Shown here: positions 19,350 to 29,169 of the stretch, piece after piece
Position numbering within the stretch: the stretch's first letter is position 1
Layout of the letters: every line of letters starts with the position of its first letter
Origin: Reticulitermes speratus
Taxonomy: Eukaryota; Arthropoda; Insecta; Blattodea; Rhinotermitidae
Reading direction: 5' to 3'
Assembly: GCA_021186555.1 (NCBI GenBank)
Contig: JAJKFL010000003.1
Coordinates: 28,508,908-28,572,907, forward strand
DNA length: 64,000 bases
Program-made: the position numbers and the translations under genes
The notes under the pieces: generated by a model
Told to the model about the DNA's origin: nothing
The model's database searches: none
Seen by the model: the letters and a program-made list of their open reading frames with translations, nothing else

Positions 19350-19667
19350 AGTATGCCCGATTCAACCAGGCTGTCATTAATGTTCTTCCAGATGTGGACG
19401 TCACTTGAGCGTGTATACTTCCTCAATAAGGAAAGAACAAAGTACATCGGAATCTTTCTGGATGAAAACCTCACACCGCAAGTAAAACTTACAAGTTCTT
19501 CACGTAATGTGGTGTTAAACCAGATGCAGTGGTTCATTCTGGTAACATTCAGGAACGATATACCGAAGATTCAAGTGCATGACTTGGTGAAAACCGTCAT
19601 ACCCTATCTATGTACGGTGGATGGTACATTCGCATCGGAAGTGTATTGTTCTGAACTTCTTTTGTGA
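19350..19667 (+). pseudogene. Virus-like TKYI protein (copy 2)
   Basis: A frame of 104 codons contains ERVYFLNKERTKYIGIFLDE then LTPQVKLTSSSRNVVLNQMQ and WFILVTFRNDI, stop at 19,665-19,667. It shares its core with the gene at 16.38-16.98 kb (LYFLKPDHTKYVSVGFYP). In the overlapping frame the start RFNQAVINVLPDVDVT lies just upstream, so a frameshift splits the N-terminus near 19,395. Its position directly after the protease and WEEVP genes suggests one gene cluster. The function is unknown. Confidence 0.5.
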
Positions 19668-19689
19668 ACATCTAAGACTAAAGATGTTC

Positions 19690-20325
19690 TAAGGCCCATA
19701 GCCTATGGGTATACTCAGTGGACCGACCATATACCTTTGAGGCAAGGTGCAACACCGCCCAAGCAAATACAGAGGTTACGCTGAAGGACGCTGGCTGGGT
19801 AGTGCAGCCAGAAGGTTGTGATTGGGTCCACGAAGAAATTACACTGAAAGCATGGAGGAGCTGTCAATCTACATACGCGGTGGACCAAACACCCGTGCTT
19901 ACCGAAAATAAAAACGTTATTTCTGAACCACGAACGTCGAGTGTTACAGGAGCTACCTGACGCAGCCAGCGAGATTTTGGAGTTATGAGACGCCGAGAAC
20001 TCGAACGGAGAACGAGCAGTGATTCCAGCGAAACAGTTGGTCGCTCAGCTGCAGACCCGACAGAAAGAAGCCAAGAATCAGCATGAAGTAATATTGACCG
20101 CGTTAGCAGTAGCCTCCGAATTAATAGTGATAATCGCGATTCTTGTGTTGGTCTGGAAAAAGGGACTTCTTTACAGGCACTCCACTACCGAGAGGAGCAA
20201 CCCATCAGACACGGAAGAAGGAATTCATGATACGCCTGATGATGAAATACCACACACACAATTACAGGGACCCCGCTTTGTCACGGCGACTAAATACGCC
20301 AACTGTCTAAATTTTAAGGGCGAGG
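19690..20325 (+). pseudogene. Errantivirus env tail copy E3
   Basis: It begins TAGCCTATGGGTATACTCAG like E1 at about 13,383 and carries the same Cys-containing segment (VVQPEGCDWVHEEITLKAW, about 19,798-19,854), a stop near 19,958, a charged stretch (IPAKQLVAQLQTRQ), the hydrophobic anchor (LAVASELIVIIAILVLVW, about 20,104-20,157) and a cytoplasmic tail. It is followed at once by a polypurine run and LTR-B. It is the longest of the three copies at its 3' end and is broken by one stop and one frameshift. Confidence 0.8.
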
Positions 20326-21035
20326 TGATGTAATGTAGTAATATTAATTGTTATGGAATTCATGCAATGTAAGGACAAATTATACGATAGACGCTGACCA
20401 TCTTGAAAAATATTAACGATTAGTAAGTTTTGGAACGTGAAGGACGGATGGAGTAAGTTGATGTGTAAGCAGTTGTTGGTTGGGGAGTGTTCTGTAATGT
20501 TGAACCAAGGTTATTTAACCTCGACGGATAGTGATTACAAAGACAATGGTTATTATACACAAACAAATACAATTGTTGACTATAAAAGACCCTAGAAATT
20601 GGGCATGAGCAGGAGAAGGTACCAAGAAGACAAGAAGGGAGGACGAGACACGATTAGGCTTATGCCTTGGTCCGAGTTCGGCTGATCGACGAGAGGTCCA
20701 CCGCCGGGTGACGGCGCTACGCGGTCATGGCGACCAGAGTAGTACGCTTGATCTACCTCTTCGTACTAAGCTTACAATGTAGGCTGGTTCATTTCTTAGT
20801 AGCCTGGGGTACATGGTGGTTCAGTTACTAAAGGCCAAAAAGGGCAGAGTTAATTGATTTGGTACACCTCGTCCTGAATTTATACTTATTGTAAACTTTG
20901 ATAATATAATTGCAACTAAATCTAAACCGGTGATCTCTCCATCTTGATACCCATGTTTCCGAACCCGTTAAGTGTAACTATAGAGGCCGATCTCTCGCGG
21001 CTTCCTTAGTAACTATTGTTTTTGAATACGAGAGA
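20326..21035 (+). mobile_element. Errantivirus LTR-B
   Basis: It starts TGATGTAATGTAGTAATA after AATTTTAAGGGCGAGG, has TATAAAAG at 20,581-20,588 and a signal-peptide-like ORF at 20,727-20,778, and ends before TGGTGGCACGC at 21,036. About 710 bp. It is diverged from LTR-A by many substitutions and indels, so the two are not from one recent insertion. Confidence 0.8.
20727..20778 (+). CDS. Signal-peptide-like mini-exon in LTR-B
   Basis: ATG at 20,727, MATRVVRLIYLFVLSLQ, then one base and GTAGGC. It retains the Arg-Leu-Ile-Tyr core and hydrophobic run of the LTR-A version, with the frame and the donor position kept although the surrounding DNA has diverged. The role is inferred to be the first coding exon of env. 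Confidence 0.5.
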
Positions 21036-21044
21036 TGGTGGCAC

Positions 21045-21486
21045 GCTAACACTCAGATTTCTGAACCCGGAGTCACACACCTTGTTCTTTTTTAGTAACG
21101 TCGCTGGGCGCGATTTACCGAAGTTAGAAGGAACAACGGGAAGGTCGGGCCACGGCGCCATAACAAACATTACAGAAGGAAATCTGAAGTTTCCCTTTGA
21201 ATTCCATTTAGTAAACCGACAAGTAGATCTGGTTTACGACGGTATTGTGGGACGAGACTTTTTGCAACAGGCGCAGGCCAGGATCTGTTACAATAGTAGG
21301 ACTGTAACACTGACGATAGAGGGAGTTAAACGAACTAAACAGATGTTCAGTTCCAAGACGGAACAAGGGCAAGAGAGCAGTGAAATATTAACACTGCCGG
21401 GCCGGTCAGAAGTAATAGTAAAGATTGTTGAAAAGGCAGAAAATGCGGAAGGCATTTATCTAGCAAATTCACTATCCAGAGTATAA
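21045..21486 (+). pseudogene. Gypsy element 2 protease C-terminal part and linker
   Basis: The frame is open from about 21,016 and contains FPFEFHLVNRQVDLVYDGIV then GRDFLQQAQARICY, where G.DFL is the conserved C-terminal element of gypsy proteases, followed by a beta-rich linker (EILTLPGRSEVIVKIVEKAE) and the stop at 21,484-21,486. The D-T/S-G active site is absent: the N-terminal half was lost at the junction with LTR-B. Confidence 0.75.
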
Positions 21487-21599
21487 AACAATCATGTGAT
21501 CACTAGCATTCTGAACACAAGGGAACAAGAGGCCAAAATTATAGCCCCAAAGGTACAACTAGAAAGTTACAGCGAGGCAACAAAATTTGAAGGAAGTAC

Positions 21600-22320
21600 G
21601 GACACTTGTTTTGGGGTGACAAACGGGCCCCCGAACTAGGACACAAAACACGTGAAAACAAGGTTTTGGGAAGCCTTAGGTTAGATCACTTAAACTCAGA
21701 GGAAAGGGAAGTTATGGAAAATACTTGCCGGGATTATCAGAATATATTCTATTTACCGGGGGATAAGCTAAGTTGCACTAACGCCGCTAAGCACTCCATG
21801 AACCTGGTACGGCACCCATCAACACAAAACCGCACAGGCTACCCGAGTCCCAAAGAGCGGAAATAGAAAAACAAGAAACCAAGCTGGTAGAAGAAATAGT
21901 GGAAGAAAGTAATTCGCCATGGAATAGTCCACTTTTAGTAGTACCCAAAAAGTTAGACGCCAGTGGAGAAAGGAAATGGAGACTTGTAGATTTCCGGCGT
22001 CTAAATGAAAAAACCATTAGGAAATACATACCAACTTCCCGACATAACTGAGATATTAGACCAGCTGGGTCAGTCTAAATATTTGTCATGCATAGACATT
22101 GTGATGGGATATCACCAGATTGAACTCCGGGACGAAGACAGAGACAAAACAGCCTTTAGCACGAAGCACGATTACCGTTTGGATTTAAAACAGCTCCAGC
22201 AACATTTAGGCTATGATGAATACAGTCTCAAGAGGTCTAACGGGATCGCGATGCTTTGTATTTCTGGACGATATCGTCCTATAAGCTAAGACATTAAGTG
22301 AACACGACTCAAAATTAAGG
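21600..22320 (+). pseudogene. Gypsy element 2 reverse transcriptase
   Basis: Motifs in order, in changing frames: LRLDHLNSEEREVMENTCRD (about 21,680-21,740); SPWNSPLLVVPKKLDASGER then WRLVDFRRLNEKTI (about 21,915-22,018); YLSCIDIVMGYHQIEL with the first catalytic Asp (about 22,080-22,130); RDKTAFSTKH; the palm reappears as MLCISGRYRPIS in one frame, while the alternative frame gives FLDDIVL (about 22,260-22,280), the Y/F-x-D-D box. Small indels near 22,165 and 22,285 break the frame. The thumb ends near 22,540. Confidence 0.8.
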
Positions 22321-22563
22321 GAAGTTTTTGGTCGAATTAGAAAACATAACTTAAAGCTTCAACCAGACAAACGCGAGTTCCTTCGTAAGGAGGTATATTA
22401 TCTAGGGCATTTAATAACAGAAAATAGGGTCCTACCAGATCCAGGGAAGGTTTCAGTTGTTGAAAATTTCCCGCAGCCTACTTCAGCGAAACCACTAAAG
22501 TTTCTTGGGAATGACATGTTATTACCGTAAATTTATTCATAGGTTTAGTAAATAGCTGCACCA

Positions 22564-23211
22564 GTGAACATTCTGTTAAGAAAGGACGTACCATTTGATT
22601 GGACACTCGAACAGGAAAAAGCATTCCAGACCCTGAAGGAGAAATTGATGTCTAAGCCAATACTGCAATACCCTGATTTCGATAGGGAGTTCATACTAAC
22701 AACAGATGCTAGTAATGAGGGCATCGGGACAATTTTGTCACAAGGAGAAATAGGTAAGGATTTACAAGTTGCCTACGCTAGCCGCAACTTGAACAAGGCA
22801 GAACGGAATTATTCCACTAGCGAAGAGGAACTTTTGGCAATTGTATGGGGAGTACAGCATTTCAGGCCATATTTGCACGGCAGGAAATTTAAAGTAGCCA
22901 GGGACCACAAAACCTTGACATGGATCATGAACATCAAAGATCCGGGTTCGAGATTACTGCGGTGGAGAATTAAATTAGAAGAGTATGACTACGAAATCGT
23001 GTATAAGAAAGGAGCTTTGAACACTAACGCAGATGCCTTGAGTAGGATAAATGGGGCAACATTAACTGACAGTGAAAGGTGTGGTTCTGAAATTGACGAA
23101 AGAAAGAAGGCACAAATACCGGGGTATGAACAAAACTTACAAGGCCATAAAAGCTCAATACTCATAGCCGAATATGAAACAGGATATCGAGGACGATGTG
23201 AAACATTGTAA
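22564..23211 (+). CDS. Gypsy element 2 RNase H and integrase N-terminal region
   Basis: 215 uninterrupted codons. The start has FDWTLEQEKAFQTLKEKLMS (tether). RNase H follows: FILTTDASNEGIGTILSQG (first Asp), YSTSEEELLAIVWGV (Glu) and VARDHKTLTWIMNI (Asp of D-H, the family's usual T replaced by R). KKGALNTNADALSR completes the domain with the fourth acidic residue. The frame then runs into the N-terminal integrase region and stops at 23,209. Being part of a polyprotein it has no true start here. All catalytic acidic residues are visible, so this domain was recently functional. Confidence 0.85.
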   Translation: MNILLRKDVPFDWTLEQEKAFQTLKEKLMSKPILQYPDFDREFILTTDASNEGIGTILSQGEIGKDLQVAYASRNLNKAERNYSTSEEELLAIVWGVQHFRPYLHGRKFKVARDHKTLTWIMNIKDPGSRLLRWRIKLEEYDYEIVYKKGALNTNADALSRINGATLTDSERCGSEIDERKKAQIPGYEQNLQGHKSSILIAEYETGYRGRCETL

Positions 23212-23663
23212 GAGTTGTCAAGTCAATAAGGTGCTAAGTCCAAAAACCAAAGTCCTATGGAAATCAATACCACCGCGACTAGGCAATTTGAGAAATGTAG
23301 CTTAGATACAGTGGGTCCACTCACTGAAACCCAGCAGGGAAATATGTATGTTTTGACATTTCAAGATGAACTCAGCAGATACCTAATTGCAATTCCAATT
23401 GCGCGACAGGACTCTGAAACAGTCGCTAGGGAATTTGTAAAGAATATTGTGTTGAGGGTGGGAACCCCTGATAAAATCATGACAGATCAAGGGTCGAACT
23501 TCCTGAGCGATGTTTTTCGAAACACAAGCAAAATGCTCAAAATAAAAAAAACTGCAAACCACACCATTCCATCCCGAGACTAATGGCGGACTGGAATATA
23601 GTAATAGAATATTAAAAGAATATCTACGGCATTATACACAGTCTGACAATTATACTACTAATA

Positions 23664-24955
23664 CCCAAAAGTTCGGGGAATTTTAATGCCACGCGCGAAC
23701 CGGTTATGGTATGGCCTGCCGCCGCTCAAAGGGGCGATCAGTACCCTTTGTGAATTAATGTGCCAACAACCGTGAAGGTGAGAGGCCGCGCTCGAGTTTT
23801 GTGCGTTTTTGTAACGTTGTGTTTTAGTGGTTCGGCGATATTTTAAACCTGCATAAATGGCAGATTTTAAGGAGCAAAGAATCTGCATCAAATTTTGCTT
23901 TAAGCTTAAAAAACTGCTGTACAAACCCACCGCATGCTTGAGAAAGCATTTGGAGACAATGCTATGAGTCAAAGTAAAACTTTTTTTTTTTGGTACAAAC
24001 GCTTTAAGGGTGGACGAACGTCTGTCGAAGACGATGAGCGTTCAGGAACACCATCGACAAGCACAACACCGGAAAAGTGCGAGAGACTATTGTAGCAGAT
24101 CGTAGACGAACAATCCATTATGTTTGTGCGAACGTAGGAATATGGTACGGGTCCGTGCAACGCATCTTGTCAGACGATTTGAACATGAGATGCATTGCTG
24201 CAAAATTTGTGCTGAGACAGCTGAGCAACGACCAAAAACAACATCGCGTTGCTGTCTGCACTAAACTCAAAGATGAAGCAAGAGATGACCCCAACTTCAT
24301 CTCCGAGGTCATACCCGGTGATGAGTCATGGGTTTATGGTTATGATCCTGAGACTAAGCAGCAGTCGTCACAGTGGAAGTCGCCAAATTCACCGCGGCCA
24401 AAAAACACGTCAAGTTCGCAGATATGTGAAGTCCATGTTGACAGTTTTTTGACATCCAAGGCATTGTCCACAAGGAATTTGTCTCCCCTGGTCAAACTGT
24501 CAACGGGAAGTGTTATTGTGAAGTTTTGAAGCGGCTACGTGAGAGCATTAGGCGCAAACGTCCGGAAAAGTGGGAGAACAGTTGGGTTCTCCACCACGAA
24601 AACGCGCCCGCCCACACATAGCTCGTTGTTCGGCAGTTTTTGGCTTCCAAAAACACGACAGTGATTCCCAACCCACGCTATTCGCCTGACCTCGCCCCCT
24701 GCGACTTTTTCCTGTTCCCCAAAATGAAATTTCGATTGAAAGGCCGTCATTTTGACACAACTGAGGAGATCCAGGCAGAATCGCAGGATGTGCTTAAAAC
24801 ACTCACACTTGAAGACTTCCAGGGATGCATGGAATCATGAAAAAAACGCTGGGATCGCTGTATCCATGCCCAAGGGGACTACGTCGAAGGAGACGGTGGA
24901 AACTGGGAGTTATGATAAACAATTATTTTATGGGCAAATTTCCCGAACTTATGGG
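23664..24955 (+). mobile_element. mariner element (inner)
   Basis: Left end CCCAAAAGTTCGGGGAATTT; right end reverse-complemented CCCATAAGTTCGGGAAATTT; TA at 23,662-23,663 and 24,956-24,957. Length 1,292 bp, full mariner size. It is inserted 27 bp inside the left end of the outer mariner. Confidence 0.92.
23857..24915 (+). pseudogene. Inner mariner transposase, inactive
   Basis: The ATG at 23,857 begins MADFKEQRICIKFCFKLKKT, the N-terminal helix-turn-helix domain of mariner transposases, followed by WYKRFKGGRTSVEDDERSG. The core has GDESWVYGYDPETKQQSSQW (first catalytic Asp, about 24,320-24,380). LHHENAPAHT (about 24,591-24,620) shows Glu where the second catalytic Asp belongs and is directly followed by a stop. 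YSPDLAPCDFFLFPKMKFRL holds the third Asp. Several frameshifts (about 23,990, 24,080, 24,410, 24,470) and stops inactivate it. Confidence 0.9.
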
Positions 24956-25146
24956 TAGCATCTCGTATAATAAGACTGATTTTATTTTGACCAAGATAGA
25001 AGTGCCATCTATGAAGCAATGCATGCCATCCAAGTGTCCAACCTTCATCTGTAATCTCGCAACACCGCAACGCCCAACACTGAGCATGACGGGAATTACG
25101 GCGCCATGTTGTGTGGGTAGTGAGAGGACGTGGTCACAGTAGCGGC

Positions 25147-26139
25147 ATGGAGCAGAGAGAGAACATTAAATTCTGTGTTAAACTCGGGAAAACTGCAGCT
25201 GAGACTGTGGAATTGATTAGACAAGTGTATGGGGACCATTGTTTATCTCGTGCACAGATATTCAAGTGGTATGCACGATTCAAAAGTGGTGTGGAAACGA
25301 TTGAAGATGAAGCCAGGCCTGGGCGTCCATTTTCTGTTCGTAACGAGGGACTCATTGCGAAAGTGAGAGAACGAATACAAGAAGAACGTTGTGTGACTGA
25401 GAATTATAGCTGATGAGTTTGGTGATAACAGGGAGACGATTCGTCAAATCATAGTGGAAGACTTGGGCAAGAAAAAGGTCGCTTCCCCGTTTGTGCCGCA
25501 TTCATTGTCTGATGATCAAAGACACGAGCGTGTTCAGTACGCAAAAGACATCATTAAAACTGCTCGTACAAATAAAACTTTCTTGAATTCGATTGTAGCA
25601 GAGGATGTAACATGGTGTTTTCGCTATGATACCACAACTAAACGCCAAAGTGCTGAATGGAAGTCACCAGCATCACCAAAAGGCAAAAAAGTTCGTTTTC
25701 AAAAGCCGAAAGTAAAGACAATGCTTGTGTGTTTCTACGACAGACAGGGAATTATTCACGAGTTTGTCCCTCAGGGACAAACTGTCACTGGAAGTTTTTA
25801 TTTGAGTGTTCTGATAGGCTTATGGAAGAGGATTCGCCGTGTCCGGCACGAGTACTCAGCGCCAGGCAGTTGCTGCACAATAATTTTTTAGCCCGAAAAC
25901 AAGTATGCGTGCTCAATCATCCACCCTACTCCCCTAATTTATCCCCCTGTGATTATTTTCTGTTACCCAAAATGAAGTTGCCATTGAAAGGGCGCCTCTT
26001 TGAAGATGTTCAAGGCATCCAAGGAGCTGTGACATCGAGTCTTCGGGCCATACCACAAGAACACATGCAGAGGTCGTTCCAGTCTTTGCTAGATCGTGCC
26101 ACTCGCTGTATCGATGCAGAAGGTATGTACTTTAAATAA
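25147..26139 (+). pseudogene. Outer mariner transposase, inactive
   Basis: MEQRENIKFCVKLGKTAAET begins at 25,147; IFKWYARFKSGVETIEDEAR closes the paired-like domain. AEDVTWCFRYDTTTKRQSAE (about 25,600-25,660) keeps the first Asp in a changed context (usual GDETW). The second motif reads LLHNNFLARKQV (about 25,870-25,906), with Asn for Asp; the third, YSPNLSPCDYFLLPKMKLPL, has Asn for the usual first Asp. The C-terminus reads LLDRATRCIDAEGMYFK, stop. Frameshifts near 25,412 and 25,850. Decayed, older than the gypsy RNase H it sits near. Confidence 0.9.
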
Positions 26140-26679
26140 AATACAGATAGTACTCAAGTCTTTTGTTCCAGTTTTATTCTATAACCTGTCTCATTATATA
26201 ATTGTCAGACTCTATTAAAGAAGACCAGACAAACTGGGACGAATGGATTCCGTACTCTGTTTCTGCTTATAACACGTCGATCCACACTCCTACAGGATAC
26301 ACCCCCTTTGAACTTGTGTATGGTTTCAAGGCCACCATGCCATCAATCCTCCAGGGAAACCCTAGTGTACAATACCATTACGAAGATTTTCTCATGGAAC
26401 TTAAGAACAGGTTACAAACCGCCCACAGCGTGGCTAGGGAATCGACATTGCAGGTTGGAAACTACGTTCTTTTATATGATGGAACTGTGAGAAGGGGCAG
26501 GTCGAAAAAGTTGAGTTCGCAATGGTTGGGACCATTTGAGATCATTTATTTGGATAAGGTGAATGCCACAATACAAAGGGGCAGACGAACGCAGAAGGTG
26601 CACCTGAATAGGCTAAAACCATTTTATTAAGGAATAGTGTGTCACGCACCTAATGATTTGACTCCATCCTAACAGGATA

Positions 26680-28295
26680 GTGGAAGAACTAAGACAGAAG
26701 GGAGGAAATATTACTGTTACTGTTATTGTACGAGTTGGATACGCGTATGCGCACAGGAAGATTACCTACATTCATTCTTTTTACAGATGGGATCAAGATT
26801 ATATATGGGTACTGGGAGTGTTACTGCTAAACTCAGTCGGGATACGAGGAGTGAAAGACTCAAGCAGCGGATTGGAATATACTGTAGAGAAATATGTTAC
26901 TCCGGGAATTTACTACGAGAACCTGTACAACACAGAGTGGAAGACAGTAGTTTCTGTAGACCTTAAGGAGACAAATAGTGAAACAGATCAGTTAGGTCAG
27001 TATATAGAGCATGTGAACTTATGTCACGACCCTGAACTGACATTGGACAGACTGCAGCCATTTTTACGAAATAGCTAAGGATAGATTTAACCGAATATTA
27101 CAAAGTAAGGAATTAGTGAAAGAACTGATTGGAGACAATAACATTTCAACTTGCAAACGGAGAGTTCTAAATTTTGTGGGTGAAATTAGTAAAATTTTGT
27201 TTGGCACATTAGATAACGACGATGCGGAATATTATGAGCAGATTAAGCGATTTGAAGAAAATTCTGAGGACATGACTAGTCTTATGAAACATCAACTTTA
27301 TATTGTGAAAATCTCACTGGCAACGTTAAATGATACAGTCTCAGGTATGGAATTTAATAAGTAACTAGTACAGAAAGGATTGACAAAACTGAAATCATAT
27401 CTGGAAGCACATACTTCAGAGACCCGAACACAATTAAATACGTTAACAGTTAAAATGACACATGAAGGGCATTTCACACGCGTTAATAGCGCTTGCAATG
27501 CAATAGAGGAATTTCGATCTTATAATAGTGTTCTGAATGCACTGAAAGGCGTCTTACAACCACAGATAGTGAAACCCCATTTAAATGTAGAAACATTAAT
27601 GAAAAGTATGTCTTCCTTTCCTAAAAATACTATGGCACCCTTCGCATTAAACAAGGATTCAACTAGTTTGATTAGTAGTCTGTGATGTGCATATTTATAT
27701 CAAGAAAGGTATTTTGGGATACGTGATAACTATACCTTTAGTAAACAGAGGATCATTCAGGGTGTTTAGATTACTGCCATTAATTACATCCTTAGAAAAC
27801 AATAAGTTTGTGTATATAGAGACAGGGAATTCTATTTTGCATACTGACCAATCCAGACAATATTATTTTACAACAAATCAAGATGAATTGGTGCACTGTA
27901 AAACTCTGGAACTCCAGTTCTTTGTGTGTAAACAACGACGACCATTATTATCTAGCCATATGCAAGAAATGTGCCCTGCCAAAATGTTACAACCTAGATT
28001 TAGTATACCCAAGGGTCGTGATAAACGAATTATGTCTATTACGCATTCAGTATGGACTCACTCAGCTTTTGTATATATTATTGTTGTAGTAATTGTTTTG
28101 TATAGGTTCTTTAAATTATATAAGATCATTGTATATCACTTGAAAAGAAACAAGAACTTGAGAGCAATCGCCGCAGCCGCGACGGATCACACTGGACTAC
28201 CTACAGACGCAGGTGGATCTGGTAATGTACTCAATATAAATATCAAAACCAGCAATGAAAGTTTAGCTACGACCACAGAGGCAAACACTCTTTAA
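26680..28295 (+). pseudogene. Gypsy element 2 envelope-like protein, broken
   Basis: Four consecutive stretches (26,680-27,078; 27,116-27,364; 27,380-27,685; 27,687-28,295) form one env. The first has a hydrophobic segment and ectodomain. The second contains a basic pair followed by VLNFVGEISKILFGTLDNDD, the start of the membrane-anchored subunit in errantivirus envelopes. The third is helical. The last ends with a transmembrane helix (SAFVYIIVVVIVLYRFFKLY, about 28,060-28,120) and a ~60-residue tail. Stops at about 27,076 and 27,362, and frame changes at about 27,375 and 27,685, break it. It is a different env family from E1-E3. Confidence 0.75.
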
Positions 28296-28397
28296 AGTAT
28301 GGAACAGTCCTATACGAACCCAGAACCTAGAGGAAGTAAACGAGTACGTTCTACTGTCTTGTTTTAAGGCCCAATTAAGGTTTAAATTGGCCTTTAC

Positions 28398-28411
28398 TTT
28401 AATGGGGGAGG
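28398..28411 (+). promoter_or_regulatory. Polypurine tract of gypsy element 2
   Basis: TTTAATGGGGGAGG directly before TGTTGCATATTG, the LTR start. Expected primer site for plus-strand DNA. Confidence 0.7.
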
Positions 28412-28975
28412 TGTTGCATATTGTAGCATAGGTGCAATATTGTAGTGTACGGGGATTATTAATTAAGGATACAGTGTCTAATATAATTTTATTCCGAATA
28501 CTGGACATAAGTTTTACCAGACAACTGATACATCTCAGTGTGTTAACCCGCAGTTATCAGTAGCAGACATGTGACAAAGTCCACTGCTAGCCTCCAAGTT
28601 CAATACAGCATTCTAATAAACAATGCCATAGTACTGAGAAGGAGCAATGTTCCTCCAAGCCGGACTATCTTATGTGATGGAAACTTCCAGATGACGAGGG
28701 TGAAAACAAAACTGTATAAAAACCTAGGAAACGATCAACCTGAGGCTTTTTGTCATTCTCAGATTCCCAGCTTCATGGAGATGGGCTGTTCTCTCTAAAC
28801 AGCCGTTACTGCCACAGCTCAGGCAGAGGGGTAATATATTTCTTGAATCCAGTGTTCGGCTATTTTAGCCTATTACTTTGTAATAAATATCTTTTAGCTG
28901 CAGAGATACAAGCATTATTCATAGAACAGCAGCACCTGCATTCCCAAAGGATCCGCTCGCCTTAGACAACCTGTA
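28412..28975 (+). mobile_element. Gypsy element 2 LTR (3'), end approximate
   Basis: It starts TGTTGCATATTGTAGCATAG and contains TATAAAAA at 28,715-28,722 and AATAAATAT near 28,881. With no 5' LTR to compare and no target duplication found, the right boundary is a guess based on typical size. Confidence 0.6.
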
Positions 28976-29169
28976 AATCCTAGCTCAGGGTACAACAGCC
29001 TGCTTACTGTGTACAGCAGTTCCTCCATGCACTAAGGGAGATGAAAAGTATTGTAGTACATGTAATATCACTTTTTCAAGTAACGCCTGTTTTCAGAATC
29101 ATGTGGCACTTAAAGTTTAGTATAAATTGGTCTGCCAGTGAAAACGTGCATGTAGGACTTGTAGTGTTA

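Larger units (their letters stand above)
23637..26212 (+). mobile_element. mariner element (outer), carrying a second mariner
   Basis: The ends are inverted: CACAGTCTGACAATTATACT on the left and, reverse-complemented, GAGTCTGACAATTATATAAT on the right, with flanking TA at 23,635-23,636 and 26,213-26,214. After subtracting the inner element the length is about 1.28 kb, the standard mariner size. The transposase lies on + at 25,147-26,139. Confidence 0.9.
23215..26630 (+). pseudogene. Gypsy element 2 integrase, interrupted by nested mariners
   Basis: Left part: CSLDTVGPLTETQQGNMYVL (first catalytic Asp, about 23,300) and FVKNIVLRVGTPDKIMTDQG (second Asp, about 23,485), then a broken NGGLEYSNRILKEYLRHY-like stretch (the E of GLE is the third residue). 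Right part: 26,215-26,630, IKEDQTNWDEWIPYSVSAYN, PTGYTPFELVYGF, then the C-terminal LSSQWLGPFEIIYLDKVNAT and stop. Removing 23,637-26,212 plus one TA joins LRHY-IKEDQTNW in frame. A frameshift near 23,560-23,590 is independent of the insertion. Confidence 0.9.
21036..28411 (+). mobile_element. Gypsy element 2 interior (pol-env), 5' end and gag missing
   Basis: The region holds a PR tail, RT, RNase H, integrase (split by nested mariners) and an env of a different family from element 1, then a polypurine tract and its own LTR at 28,412. The left side joins LTR-B of the other family without gag, so the 5' half is lost. The interior is partly intact: RNase H (215 codons) and the integrase C-terminus (142 codons) are uninterrupted. 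Confidence 0.85.
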
